From: Nitrospira sp. CG24A
GTDB lineage: Bacteria; Nitrospirota; Nitrospiria; Nitrospirales; Nitrospiraceae
NCBI GenBank assembly: GCA_002869925.2
Contig: NEWT02000035.1
Span: forward strand, 364,475-428,474
Reading direction: 5' to 3'
Length of the DNA: 64,000 bases
Shown here: positions 18,061 to 27,400 of the stretch, piece after piece
Layout: the number at the start of each line of letters is the position of its first letter
Numbering within the stretch: the first letter of the stretch is position 1
The notes under the pieces: model-generated
Told to the model about the DNA's origin: nothing
Database searches by the model: none
Seen by the model: only the letters and a program-made list of their open reading frames with translations
Made by a program: the position numbers and the translations under genes

Positions 18061-18460
18061 CTAATCGGCTCCGAACAGATCGAGATCCAATGGGGCCGCG
18101 GCGACAATTCGTTTATAATCGGAAGGTCATGCAGAAGCGCGGTGGCGGCGATCAGGAGGTCTGGCAGCGGAACGCTTTGACCTTTTCTGGCAAGCTGATG
18201 GCCCAAGCGGGCTGCCCGATCCCATGTCTGGTCCAAGATTGGGGCCTGTTCGAGCGCCGCCAGTTGTTCATTAAGGATCGCCATCCGTTCCGAGGCTTTG
18301 ACACCGATGAGCAGTTCTGCTCGAATCGGCCAACATATCCACACGGAACCTGCTATGAGGAGTTCTTTCAGTCGATCCTTCAGAGCGTCATGCCCTTGCA
18401 ATCCGCCAGAATCCAGACGCTGGTGTCAATGATGCACGGCCCGATATCAGGAGCGGGCAT
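18061..18460 (-). pseudogene. vapC: VapC-like PIN toxin, frameshifted
   Basis: The start overlaps the vapB stop in the usual way, and the first codons give MPAPDIGPCIIDTSVWILA with the PIN catalytic Asp. The frame then stops, and a shift gives the body LIAGSVWICWPIRAELLIGV ... VPLPDLLIAATAL (second acidic site). A further shift is needed to reach the natural-looking C-terminus YKRIVAAAPLDLDLFGAD. Two indels therefore separate three reading frames, so the toxin is very probably dead. The track's 18000..18401 covers only the middle part with a wrong C-terminus. Confidence 0.8.
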
Positions 18461-18677
18461 GCGTGCAACGGCGGAGAGAACGGAACTCGGCTTCGGTAGC
18501 TTCAAAGACTCCTGTGCCCAAAGCGTGTGCCAACGCCTTGCGATGCTCTAACCTCACCAGTTCCTCAAGAGCTTTCGCGATGGTCTCTCGCTTGGTTCGC
18601 AAGCGGGTCAATCGCCTCGCTTCAGCCAGCAGTTGGTGATCCAGCGCCACGGAAAGTCGTTTTGTCGTACCAGCCAT
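18447..18677 (-). CDS. vapB: VapB-like antitoxin
   Basis: Start at the ATG 18677 (MAGTTKRLSVALDHQLLAEA), about 76 aa. The ribbon-helix-helix N-terminus TKRLSVALDHQLLAEARRLTRLRTKRETIAKALEEL is typical of VapB. It normally neutralises VapC and represses the operon. The toxin start overlaps its 3' end but the toxin is frameshifted, leaving the antitoxin alone. Confidence 0.75.
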   Translation of the reverse strand: MAGTTKRLSVALDHQLLAEARRLTRLRTKRETIAKALEELVRLEHRKALAHALGTGVFEATEAEFRSLRRCTHARS

Positions 18678-18795
18678 AGGCAGCACAATATTTTGATTGT
18701 GATGCCAAGTCAACAAATCGGAAGTCTGAACTTCGTTTGGAGGTGGGGGTCAAGAAAAGACAAAGAGCAAATAGCCGATAGCTCGGAGTTCATGA

Positions 18796-18831
18796 CAAAG
18801 GGCTCAACGAGTTGCCTCGCTGAGCCCTTTG
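18796..18831. terminator. Perfect 11-bp hairpin terminator
   Basis: CAAAGGGCTCA, 14-nt loop, TGAGCCCTTTG. It lies just past the stop of the leftward cupredoxin/CPD gene (18865). Confidence 0.7.
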
Positions 18832-18864
18832 TGTGCGGGTTACCCCGCTCAAATATGTACGAGC

Positions 18865-19659
18865 TTACTTGATTTCAGCCTTGAGGTTAGCAGTCCCACC
18901 ATCGGCTACATCGACATCAAACTCCACTTTCTTACCCTTGGCGGCAAACGGATGCCAGGCAACCACTTTGTGCTTACCGGCCGGCACATCCTTGATCTCG
19001 AAGGAGCCATCATCCTTCACGACCGCAAAGTGCGGGCTCGACACCGGGAGGAAGAAACCCTGCATAAACTCATGCTGGTCGCACTGTAAACGATAGAATC
19101 CATCCTTTTCGGCTCCACCGCGGAACACCACTGGCTTGTCGAGCTTGTCACCCTTCTTGGCCAAACCGATATTGAAACCGGTGGCCGAGCTGGTGCCCTT
19201 CACCACAAAGCTGTGTGGATTATGGAGCACGCCTTGAACCGACTTGGGATCATCCGGATCGGCGTCATGGTTCTCAACCTTGAAGGACTTGTTATTTACC
19301 ACCACACCGGCAAACGGCATAAACTCGCAGAATTCCGCAACTATCTCAGTGCCCTGATACCCATCGACGAACGCCTTATCTTCGACATCGATGACGGCAA
19401 CCACCGCGTTCTTCAGACCACCATCCTTACCGACTTCGATGGTCTTCAAGAACCGCTTATCCCCATCCATCAATTCCTTGTGAGGATTCTTCGGACAGAA
19501 CTTGGGATTGGGGAACTTCGAAAACAAAAACTCCTTTTGCTCGGACTTTCCGGCAAAGGTCACCTTGCCGGAAATCGTTCCGCCTGCAAACGAGGTGAGA
19601 GGCGCCGCGACGAACGCGACGGCTGCCACGCCAAATATGATTGATAATGCACTCTTCAT
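18865..19659 (-). CDS. Exported cupredoxin-like / carboxypeptidase-regulatory protein (1 of 3)
   Basis: 264 aa. Signal peptide ending SFAGG (about 26). An N-terminal beta region is followed by a cupredoxin-like segment: AEFCEFMPFAGVVVNNKSFKVEN, His in HNPHSFVV, and LQCDQHEFMQGF giving C193-x2-H196-x2-M199. It ends in a CarboxypepD_reg-like domain (FEIKDVPAGKHKVVAWHPFAAKG). The His...C-x2-H-x2-M order is that of mononuclear blue-copper sites, so an electron-carrier role is plausible. It lies 248 bp downstream of the first SmbP-like gene and ends at a strong hairpin. Paralogs at 22875 and 30487 sit with each multicopper oxidase. Confidence 0.75.
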   Translation of the reverse strand: MKSALSIIFGVAAVAFVAAPLTSFAGGTISGKVTFAGKSEQKEFLFSKFPNPKFCPKNPHKELMDGDKRFLKTIEVGKDGGLKNAVVAVIDVEDKAFVDGYQGTEIVAEFCEFMPFAGVVVNNKSFKVENHDADPDDPKSVQGVLHNPHSFVVKGTSSATGFNIGLAKKGDKLDKPVVFRGGAEKDGFYRLQCDQHEFMQGFFLPVSSPHFAVVKDDGSFEIKDVPAGKHKVVAWHPFAAKGKKVEFDVDVADGGTANLKAEIK

Positions 19660-19906
19660 GGGACTGCCTCCTTGTGATTAACGATAGACCCTGATTCCTA
19701 GCTCGCTGTACCCTTCCTGTATCCACCGGCCTGATGAGAGAAAAGTGGGAACGGCTTCCTCTCTGGTGTGCTCGATCGACGACATGCTGGCGAGGCTGGT
19801 CTGGGACCGAGTATATATATAAAATCCTACCGTATCCTGTCAATCTGAAGCAAGTGGGTGAAAATCCTCCTCAGTGGAACACGGTGGACTGTCACTACCC
19901 GATAGC

Positions 19907-20359
19907 CTAGCCTTTGTTCGTTCTGGTCAACCCAAGCAACTTTATCGACTCCTGCGCAGCGGTACGGGCTTTAGTCGCGGGATTAAGAAGCTGTCCTGGA
20001 TCGGCATGGATTCCGATATCCGACACACGACTGCACTGCCGGATCACTTCGTTGAGAGAAGCCATGGCATCGGTTCCATGTCCATCTGACAGTGGAAGCT
20101 GTTTGATAATCGCTTTGGCAAAGCGCGCTGCCTCTCCGCAATGATGAACAATGGCCTTGGCATCTCCCATGCCACCATGCGCCACCATGTCTTCAACGTT
20201 CTGCATCAGACCATCGCCTTGCTCTCGCAGATTGGCACTGGATGGTTCCACTGCGCGTGCTTGGCCCCCATCTGGAGGAGTGGGAAACCACAAGCCTGCA
20301 ACGCCTACCAATGCGACGACCAGCAAACTTCTGCTCTTGATCATCTGAAATGGGTTCAC
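19907..20359 (-). CDS. SmbP-like exported His-rich helical protein (1 of 2)
   Basis: 150 aa from a GTG start supported by TAAGGAGG; ATG at 20344 is the alternative. Signal region to about residue 36. The mature part is helical with MVAHGGMGDAKAIVHHCGEAARFA, LPLSDGHGTDA and a C-terminal helix after LNPATKARTAA. It resembles small metal-binding proteins (SmbP type) in size and spaced histidines. The paralog at 22448 conserves the His, Cys and Gly positions, which suggests they matter for metal binding. Function inferred. Confidence 0.6.
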   Translation of the reverse strand: MNPFQMIKSRSLLVVALVGVAGLWFPTPPDGGQARAVEPSSANLREQGDGLMQNVEDMVAHGGMGDAKAIVHHCGEAARFAKAIIKQLPLSDGHGTDAMASLNEVIRQCSRVSDIGIHADPGQLLNPATKARTAAQESIKLLGLTRTNKG

Positions 20360-20788
20360 ACCCCTCCTTAATCCACATGACTCACAAAGGTTTCACTGCA
20401 AAAAAACTAACGGAGAGTCAGCCTCATGCTGAGGCGACACCCCTGATCGTTGACGACCTGCACGAACTCCTGCGCGGTGAGCTGGCGCCTTGATCGATGT
20501 TCACCATTTTGGGTTTACCCTGATGAGTTACCGGCATGTATAACACATCAACGGCTGACAGATCTCCAGCGCGATAGCGATCTTCGCTGCCAGCACCGTC
20601 CGGCTGGCCCAGCTTACAACGGCGATCAGGCATACAACCACCTTGGCCATCGAGATGTACGTCGTATCCCGTGCCACACCTGGTTGGCCTTGTTGATGCT
20701 CAACCCGCACAGCACGTAGTCTGAACCTTGTGCTGATGATGGCCTCGCATTATAGTGGACCACCTCTAATTCACGGTGTTCGATCGTC
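20360..20788. other. Divergent intergenic region
   Basis: About 430 bp between the leftward SmbP-like gene and the rightward SUMF1 gene; it must contain both promoters. Track ORFs here are short and unconvincing. Confidence 0.4.
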
Positions 20789-21700
20789 ATGCAGGACAGC
20801 CGCCACACCACTCGACACAGCAACCAACTTCCCAGACCTCTTCACGCCTTGAGATATATCCTCATGGCGATACTCATAGGTGCATCGCTGCTTCGCACTG
20901 CATCGGCGGCGGCGATCGATCCTGTCGAAGCCATTGCCGCGCTCGCCAGCAGCGCTCCCATGCTGACGGTCGCCGAAGGCCCCTTTATCATGGGCACCGC
21001 CCGCACAAGCCACGAACCGTTCAGCTTCGATCTCCAGTACGACGACACAGAACAGCCACAGCGTCGCGTCTGGCTCAGTCAGTATGACATCGATCGGAAC
21101 GAAGTAAGCCTGGGAGAGTATCTGCTGTGGCTACGACAGCAACAGCGCTCCCTTCCCGGTGAACTGCGGAAACTGATTGAGCATGTCACAACGATCCATG
21201 CCATGCAGCCCGAGACACTGACACGTTGGCCGGCACTCTACGTCACCTGGCCTGAGGCTTCGGACTATTGTCGCGCACGTGATAAGCGGCTGCCGACGGA
21301 AGCCGAGTGGGAGAAAGCGGCGCGGGGGGACAGTGGCAAGCTCTTTCCTTGGGGACAGAGCCCCCCCACGCCGGCGCTCGCGATGTTCGGGCAGTATCAC
21401 GCTCACGAGATTCCCATCGTGGCTTCTGTGGACAGTGGAGAAGAAGGGCGAAGCCCCTATGGCCTGCATCATATGGCGGGAAACGCGGCCGAATGGGTCG
21501 AAGACTGGTTCGGGATCGACTATTATGCGACCATGCCGGATCGCAACCCCCACGGACCTGCCAATGGCCGATACAAGGTGGTGCGCGGAGGATCGTGGAA
21601 AAGCGCGCCGGCGTTGCTGCGAACGGCTACCAGAAGCGGAGCATCGCCGGATCGGCGCGCCTCGACCATTGGATTTCGCTGCGCACGATCCGTGCACTAG
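20789..21700 (+). CDS. Exported SUMF1/FGE-fold protein (3 of 3)
   Basis: 303 aa. A signal or anchor spans residues 21-42 (LRYILMAILIGASLLRTASA). SUMF1 domain from about residue 52 (MLTVAEGPFIMGTARTSHEP) to the end, with RLPTEAEWEKAARGDSGKLFPWG, HHMAGNAAEWVEDWFG, KVVRGGSW and IGFRCARS. As in the two copies at 2.3-4.1 kb, no cysteine lies between RGGS and GFRC, so formylglycine generation is unlikely. It carries a longer insert after MGT. It is followed 19 bp later by a PsbP/DcrB-like gene. The start could be the later ATG at 20864. Confidence 0.82.
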   Translation: MQDSRHTTRHSNQLPRPLHALRYILMAILIGASLLRTASAAAIDPVEAIAALASSAPMLTVAEGPFIMGTARTSHEPFSFDLQYDDTEQPQRRVWLSQYDIDRNEVSLGEYLLWLRQQQRSLPGELRKLIEHVTTIHAMQPETLTRWPALYVTWPEASDYCRARDKRLPTEAEWEKAARGDSGKLFPWGQSPPTPALAMFGQYHAHEIPIVASVDSGEEGRSPYGLHHMAGNAAEWVEDWFGIDYYATMPDRNPHGPANGRYKVVRGGSWKSAPALLRTATRSGASPDRRASTIGFRCARSVH

Positions 21701-21719
21701 CAGGAGGTGACGGGAACTC

Positions 21720-22340
21720 ATGAGAACGCAGATGGTGTGGGCTGGCTTTTTGATTGCGATAGTGATGGGTCTTTCCATGACGACCCACGCCTCCCTTGCC
21801 GCTGCGTCGGACGATGACATACGCGCATGGAAAGTCTATACGAATGCACGCTTCGGCTTTTCCGTCCGTTACCCCGAAAACTGGCGGCTTGGCAATCCGA
21901 TATCGGACGGGGTCGGCGTCATGCTCCACCCGCCAATCGACAACAGCCTTGTGGCATTATCCGGCCACATGAATGTCTTGGAGGGCAAGAGCCAGGACGG
22001 ACGACAGACACTCGATGAATTTGCCATGGCCCATCGCCGAATTATCACGGAACTCTTCGGCAAGAAAACGATCACGGTGACGTGGCGGAAGGATCAGGAG
22101 ATGTCGCTGGCCGGATTCCCCGCGAAACGATTGACCTTCACCTATTCGAATGATAAGCAGGCCAAGATGATCGAACACCACATCTTTTCACTCGGCCGCA
22201 ACGAGGGTCGCGGGATACGAATCAAAGTACCTCTCTCGGCAGAAGCACAGGTGCTTCCACTGGTCACCAGAATGCTGGAGACCTATCAGCCGGGGCGAGA
22301 CCAGAATGCAGTCAGCCCTCTCGTGCCAGCCCCGCGATAA
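21720..22340 (+). CDS. Exported PsbP/DcrB-like protein, unknown
   Basis: 206 aa. An AGGAGG site precedes the start, and a signal peptide ends near LAAAS (about 30). The mature start WKVYTNARFGFSVRYPENWRLG is the hallmark opening of PsbP/DcrB-like domains, and the rest follows an alpha/beta pattern (FPAKRLTFTYSNDKQ). Members bind small ligands or act as assembly factors in the periplasm; the specific role is unknown. Likely co-transcribed with the SUMF1 gene. Confidence 0.65.
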   Translation: MRTQMVWAGFLIAIVMGLSMTTHASLAAASDDDIRAWKVYTNARFGFSVRYPENWRLGNPISDGVGVMLHPPIDNSLVALSGHMNVLEGKSQDGRQTLDEFAMAHRRIITELFGKKTITVTWRKDQEMSLAGFPAKRLTFTYSNDKQAKMIEHHIFSLGRNEGRGIRIKVPLSAEAQVLPLVTRMLETYQPGRDQNAVSPLVPAPR

Positions 22341-22392
22341 GGCTCGTGAAACGTCGTTTGTGAAGCGTGAAGCGCGGTACGGGTGAAGCAGG

Positions 22393-22434
22393 CTGAAGGC
22401 TGAAGTGTTCGGATCTTCAGCTTCTAGCCTTCAG
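22393..22434. terminator. Hairpin between convergent genes
   Basis: CTGAAGGCTGAAG ... CTTCAGCTTCTAGCCTTCAG can fold into a long, slightly bulged stem serving both converging transcripts. Heptamer units (GTGAAACGTCGTTTGTGAAGCGTGAAGCG) lie just before it at 22345-22375. Confidence 0.55.
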
Positions 22435-22447
22435 ATCGCGCCCGTTA

Positions 22448-22864
22448 CTATGCACCACTATCTCTTAGCGCATTGAGATGCCTCACTGCCTCCCTGACTG
22501 CCGCACGGGCTTTGGCGGCAGGATTCAAACTGGCTCCGGGATCGACCTTATCGCCCATCTCAGCCACCCGCGTACACTGTTTGATGGCTTCCTGCAAATG
22601 AGGCACGGCGTCCTTGCCATGCTCATCGGTGAGCGGTAACGATTTGAGAATCGCGTCCGCATGTTTCGCCACTTCACCGCAGTGATGCACGATGGCCTTC
22701 CCATCACCCATCCCTCCGTGCATGACCATGTCTTCGGCATCTCGCAGCATCGCTTTCCCGCGGTCCTGGAGATTCTTCGGCGACTCCGCATGAGCGAAGG
22801 ACATCGCAACTAAGAGAGACAGTGCGACGACGCTGAGGGCTTGAACGGTTCTATTTTTTACCAT
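22448..22864 (-). CDS. SmbP-like exported His-rich helical protein (2 of 2)
   Basis: 138 aa. Clear signal peptide ending SFAHAE. Contains MVMHGGMGDGKAIVHHCGEVAKHADAIL, LPLTDEHGKDAVPHLQEAIKQC and LNPAAKARAAVREA, nearly position-for-position with the 19907 copy. It is the last gene after multicopper oxidase 1, the LolA-like gene and cupredoxin/CPD copy 2, only 10 bp downstream of the latter. Likely periplasmic metal (Cu) buffering or delivery. Inference. Confidence 0.65.
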   Translation of the reverse strand: MVKNRTVQALSVVALSLLVAMSFAHAESPKNLQDRGKAMLRDAEDMVMHGGMGDGKAIVHHCGEVAKHADAILKSLPLTDEHGKDAVPHLQEAIKQCTRVAEMGDKVDPGASLNPAAKARAAVREAVRHLNALRDSGA

Positions 22865-22874
22865 GAGTCTTCGG

Positions 22875-23648
22875 TCATTTCGCGTCGAATTGGACGTCGA
22901 CCGTGGCGGTACCGTTCGGCTCGACCGTCAATTCCCGTTCCTGGACACCCAGAATCGGGTGCCAGGCCTTTACGCGGTAGGTGCCTGGCGGAAGGTCCCC
23001 GATGGAAAATGCGCCGGCCGCGTCCGTCACGGCATAATAGGGATTGTCGATCGCGTACCCCCAATTCTGCATGTAGGGATGCACGCCGCACTGCATCGTG
23101 AAGACTCTACGCCCCTTCACTAAATGTACGATATCGGTGGTCCCGGTCGCTTTCAGCGAAGGCCGATGCAGGACAATATCCACCCCAGCCTGGTCGTAGG
23201 CATAGCCCTGAATATCGTGCGACACAGGATCTCGATTGGTCACGGTCAGTTGTCGCTTATCGCTCACGACCGTGACGAAGGGAAGAAACTGGCACACGTT
23301 GGCTTCGACCTGGGCCTCCGTAAAGGTGAAGGGTTTCCCGCTCCGCACCCCTTCCACGACGATCACCACATCCTTGAGACCGCCGCTTTGTCCGACATGC
23401 ACTTCCTTGAGCAACCGATGGCCGTCACCATCGGAAAGGGCGCCACAGAACGTGCTGTCCGGGTATCGGCGCAACTCGAATTCTTTGGGCTCCGGTGCAG
23501 TCCCTTGAAACGTCACCCTGCCCCGCAATACCGCTCCGTCAGTCACGACCACTGTGTCATACGCGCGTGCCGGTACAAGGGCTCCGAACCCCATACTGAC
23601 TTGCACAACCGCGCCAAGACACAGGGCCGTCACGATCGACCGTTTCAC
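22875..23648 (-). CDS. Exported cupredoxin-like / carboxypeptidase-regulatory protein (2 of 3)
   Basis: 257 aa. Signal peptide ending near PARAY. Shares with its paralogs FCG at about residue 63, HVGQSGGLKDVVIVVEGV, VCQFLPFVTVVSDKRQLTVTN, the His in SHDIQGYAY, and the metal-site candidate MQCGVHPYM (C187-x2-H190-x2-M193). The C-terminal domain reads FSIGDLPPGTYRVKAWHP. Closest to the copy at 30487. It sits 28 bp downstream of the LolA-like gene, in the group that begins with multicopper oxidase 1, so it may be its redox partner. Confidence 0.76.
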   Translation of the reverse strand: MKRSIVTALCLGAVVQVSMGFGALVPARAYDTVVVTDGAVLRGRVTFQGTAPEPKEFELRRYPDSTFCGALSDGDGHRLLKEVHVGQSGGLKDVVIVVEGVRSGKPFTFTEAQVEANVCQFLPFVTVVSDKRQLTVTNRDPVSHDIQGYAYDQAGVDIVLHRPSLKATGTTDIVHLVKGRRVFTMQCGVHPYMQNWGYAIDNPYYAVTDAAGAFSIGDLPPGTYRVKAWHPILGVQERELTVEPNGTATVDVQFDAK

Positions 23649-23676
23649 TGATACTCCCTCCTCACGTGTTGCGCCG

Positions 23677-24273
23677 TTACTGTTGTATCTCTCCCGGCGG
23701 ATTGGCCCAATCCAAACGTCGCGGGAGTTCGAATAAGAACGGAGATTGCTTCGTAAAGATCAACCGTTGAAACTCCTCGGACCAGTTCCCCTCTTTACTC
23801 ACCGTCTTTACGGGAAACCGCTGCACCTTGGTCACCCACTGATAGTAGTGCCGCTCGCCTCCATCTTCAGAAACCGTCACTTCGAACAGTTCAGTGGGAT
23901 AGCCGTTGAGTGTCTGATCACCGACGAGTTCGCGCGAAAGTTCCCCTTCCATCGTCTCACTCACTGCCAATTGATGGTCTCTCGTTATCGGGACCTCGAG
24001 ATATTGCCGACGCTTGGACAAAATGAGCCAGGAGCTCTGGCGGTCCATCCGCACAATGATGATACTGGCATCCCCCTGCGGTCGAGCGAACTCGAACCGC
24101 CAGCGATCATCCGTGGCATTGACATGAGCCGTCACCACAGACTTCCCGCTCTTCACAATTCGCTCAGCGGAGAAATCGAGTGCGGTTGCGTCATCAGCTA
24201 TGATGGCGAGTGCGAATGATATCAGCCATCCCAGGCACCGCTGAGACTTTTCTCTCTGCCCCCTTTTTCCCAT
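23677..24273 (-). CDS. Exported LolA/LppX-fold-like protein, unknown
   Basis: 198 aa. Hydrophobic signal region around residues 13-32. The body looks like a single antiparallel beta sheet with regular amphipathic strands (AHVNATDDRWRFEFARP, SIIIVRMDRQSSWLIL, TELFEVTVSEDGGERHYYQWV), resembling DUF4412/LolA-like proteins that bind lipids or outer-membrane targets. Placed between multicopper oxidase 1 and the cupredoxin/CPD gene on the same strand. Family assignment is tentative. Confidence 0.5.
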   Translation of the reverse strand: MGKRGQREKSQRCLGWLISFALAIIADDATALDFSAERIVKSGKSVVTAHVNATDDRWRFEFARPQGDASIIIVRMDRQSSWLILSKRRQYLEVPITRDHQLAVSETMEGELSRELVGDQTLNGYPTELFEVTVSEDGGERHYYQWVTKVQRFPVKTVSKEGNWSEEFQRLIFTKQSPFLFELPRRLDWANPPGEIQQ

Positions 24274-24340
24274 GTGGTGGTTCTACCGCACGGTCGAGCC
24301 TCCATTCAAGACGCTTTCCCATCCCCTCTGCAAAAAGGAA

Positions 24341-24377
24341 CGGGGGAACCCGGACTTCACTCTGTCGGATTCCCCCG
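24341..24377 (-). terminator. Rho-independent terminator after multicopper oxidase 1
   Basis: Read leftward: CGGGGGAATCCG, loop, CGGGTTCCCCCG, followed by TTCCTTTTTGC. The stem carries one mismatch. It may attenuate rather than fully stop transcription into the LolA-like gene. Confidence 0.6.
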
Positions 24378-24402
24378 CACCATTCCTCGTATACGATCTC
24401 AG

Positions 24403-27400
24403 CTAGTTGGCCTTCATGGATACCGGCATGGATTGCGCCGGGACCTGTTCCTCGGCCTGCTGTGTAGCCGGCGCCTGCCCGCTCAACGGCAAGATCGCAC
24501 GACTGTTGCGGTCGAGCACCGTCAGCGTTCCCCACTGACCAGCATCCAAATACCCTGGCCGCTGGTTCAGCCACAGATAGCTGCCAGGAATCCCGTTGGG
24601 ACCTCCGGCCCCACCATGCAGCCAGGCATTGATGACCTCGGTGCCGCCGAACTCCATGGTGCTCACGAGGTCCGCTCCGCTCAAATACGGCTCGTGCTTC
24701 CACTCATGGCCCGATACGCTGAACAACTGTATCTGCTCGCTAAACGCACCCAGCACATGAATCACAACCGGGTCGCCCACATGCGCCGCGATGCTCGGGG
24801 TCACCGGCTGGTCGCCCGCCTTGACACAGACGAGCACCTCGCTATACGCACAGCCCTTCTCGACCCGGTAATCGGTCGGCTCTGACCGGTAATTCACCGC
24901 CGTCACGCCGGCCACTTTTTGAATATAGGGCATAAAGCTGGTGCCGATGATGTTGTCTTCGTCCTGGAACAGGAGGGCAAAGGACCGATAGTTTTGTCGA
25001 GTTTCGTTGCCTGGAAGTTTCCGATCCACGATCACGTCCGCCCGCCAGGAACTCTTCTGGCTCAGATCTTCGCCGGTGGCCGGATCGCGATACTGCGATC
25101 CCCTTGGGCCGATGATGATCGCTCCAAAGAGCCCGTTCCGTGGATTTTCAATCACATTGCCCCAATCCTGAATCAGGGCGGCATTCTCCCCGAACTCCGG
25201 ATGGGCGAAGAACGTGTAGGCTCGGCTCTGCCCCGGCGCCACCGTCTGGTCGCCTGGATTGTTCCCGGCGTTGATTCCCATCGATTCTTTGGGATCGAAC
25301 GCCACATGGTCCACGTGGAACCCGGCCCGATCCTTCGCCATCTCGTTCCTGAGATTCACCTTGATGCAATCACCCACGTTCACATGCAGGGTCAACGGGC
25401 TCGGGTCAACCGTGCCCGCCGCGACCTTGGTCTTCTCGCCTTCGAGCACATACATCTTACCGGTCTCGTTACCCAGCACCATCTTTCGCTCCATATCCAC
25501 TTCCATCACACCAGGCGTTCCCTTGTTGTACCGAATCGCCTTGTCGATCGCTGCCACGTTGAAAGTCTTCACCGGCGCGTTGGCCGGGCAGACGGATTTA
25601 GCCGACTGCGGAATCTCTTCCCGGCCCGGCAATGGCTTCAGTGTCGCATCCGCTTTATCGAGCACCCGGAAGAGGCCCCAGCTGCCTTCCGCGAAGTGCG
25701 ACGCACGGCCGCTGTAGTAGGGATAGTCACCCGCCATCTGTTGCGGTCCTCCTGCGGCAGGAATGGCCGCGTCGTACCGTTCTCCGATCACCACGTGCAG
25801 CGAACTCCGAGGAATCGAATCCTTGCTGTACCGCTCCATTGGGAACCAGTGGCCGCTGATGTGCCAGGAATGCACTTCATTGGCCGATCCTTCGATTAAT
25901 CGGACCACGATCGGATCACCCAAGTACGCCCGCAACATCGGGGTTTCGGGATCGCCGTGGATCAGACTGCTAAACAGCTGCGACGGATCTGGATTGTTCG
26001 CCAGCCGCACAGACAGGGGCTCTACACGCATGTTGTAACCGCCGCCCGTTGTCGCTTCGCCACCGTTCAAAAACTTCAATGGCGACATGTTGAGTTTGGC
26101 CGGATAGACTGCAGTCGGAGTACCGTCCACCGAAATGGCTCCCACTCTCGCCTGTGGATTATCGGCCGTGATAAGTTCCGAGGTCCGGGGATTGGAATCC
26201 ATAACTTGGGTCACAATTTCACGGAACGACCCTTTGATATGCGCGGATACCGGTTCGAGGGTGTGAATATCCGCCACCGGCCCGCTGCGGACTTCTTTGC
26301 CGGTCACCGGGTCATGATAGGTGGAGCGAGGCGGTTCGGCAATGAACGTGGAGTAGAAACCATGGCCCCACCCGTCCAATCCAAACACATGATCGTGCCA
26401 GAAGGTGGTGCCGAAGTCGGCATCCACATACCACCGCTCACGGATCCACTCCACCGACACGATCTCGCCCTTCTTATGGTTATACTTCAGCGGCCGCTCG
26501 AACGTGATCTGGTTACCTTCTATTTTACTGATGCGCGCAGACTCGAACCCACCCACTTCGTCCATCCCCACGCCTAACTCAGTCTTGAGGTGATAGCGTG
26601 AGGCGTCCTTCACCTTGATACTGGTCGCCCCCTTGGCCACATCGGCCTCCACCGTCGTGTTCATCGGCACGGGCATGCCCTTGCCGGGATGCTCGTCCTT
26701 CAGAATCGTGAACGGCCGCAACGACATCTCATACGAGAAGCCGATAATCGGTCCGTCAGACGCTTGCGTGTCAAACTGGAACATGTGCGGATGCAGGTTC
26801 GTCTTGCTGGAGAACCCTTGCCGCACATCGTCTTTCAACTCGCTCTTATATACGACATCGATACAATCCTGTACGTTGCCACGAATCACCAGCGGCATCT
26901 GCTTGGCAGGATTCTTCCGGACTTCCTGCTCTTCTTCATGCAGCACGTAGAGCAATCCTCCCGGATCCACGATCGCCGGCGTCTTGGCCGTCGCTTTTTT
27001 CAATGTGATCGGCAACGCAATTGCATGGATATTGAAGTACTTCTGCGGCGCCCCTTCCGGACACAGGCTCCAGGGCCCTTGCTCGCCTGGTTTCGGCGGC
27101 TCAGTGGAGTTGCTACCGTCGTCACGGCGATGGATCGGCTCCAGCCATGGCGCACCACTGTGGCTTGGAGAGAACGGTACACGCCGGCCCAGGTGCGGAC
27201 GTAACCACGGCCAGGCGATCTTGCCGGATTGCGGATCGAAGAGAATCTCCTGCCGCTTACCGGGTGTCGCCGACTTGTAGTTGACCCATTCATACGTCGT
27301 CTCGGGTTCGCTGAGCGCCTTGCGACCATCCCAGGCCCAGTCGTTGACGGTCGAGTCGTAGGCCAAGGTCTGCTCTTTCTCGCTGTTCTTCTTGCCCGGC

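Noticed and set aside
17739-18551. 270-aa ORF on the plus strand
   Set aside because: Begins in the periodic tract and then runs antisense through the decayed vapC; no domain.
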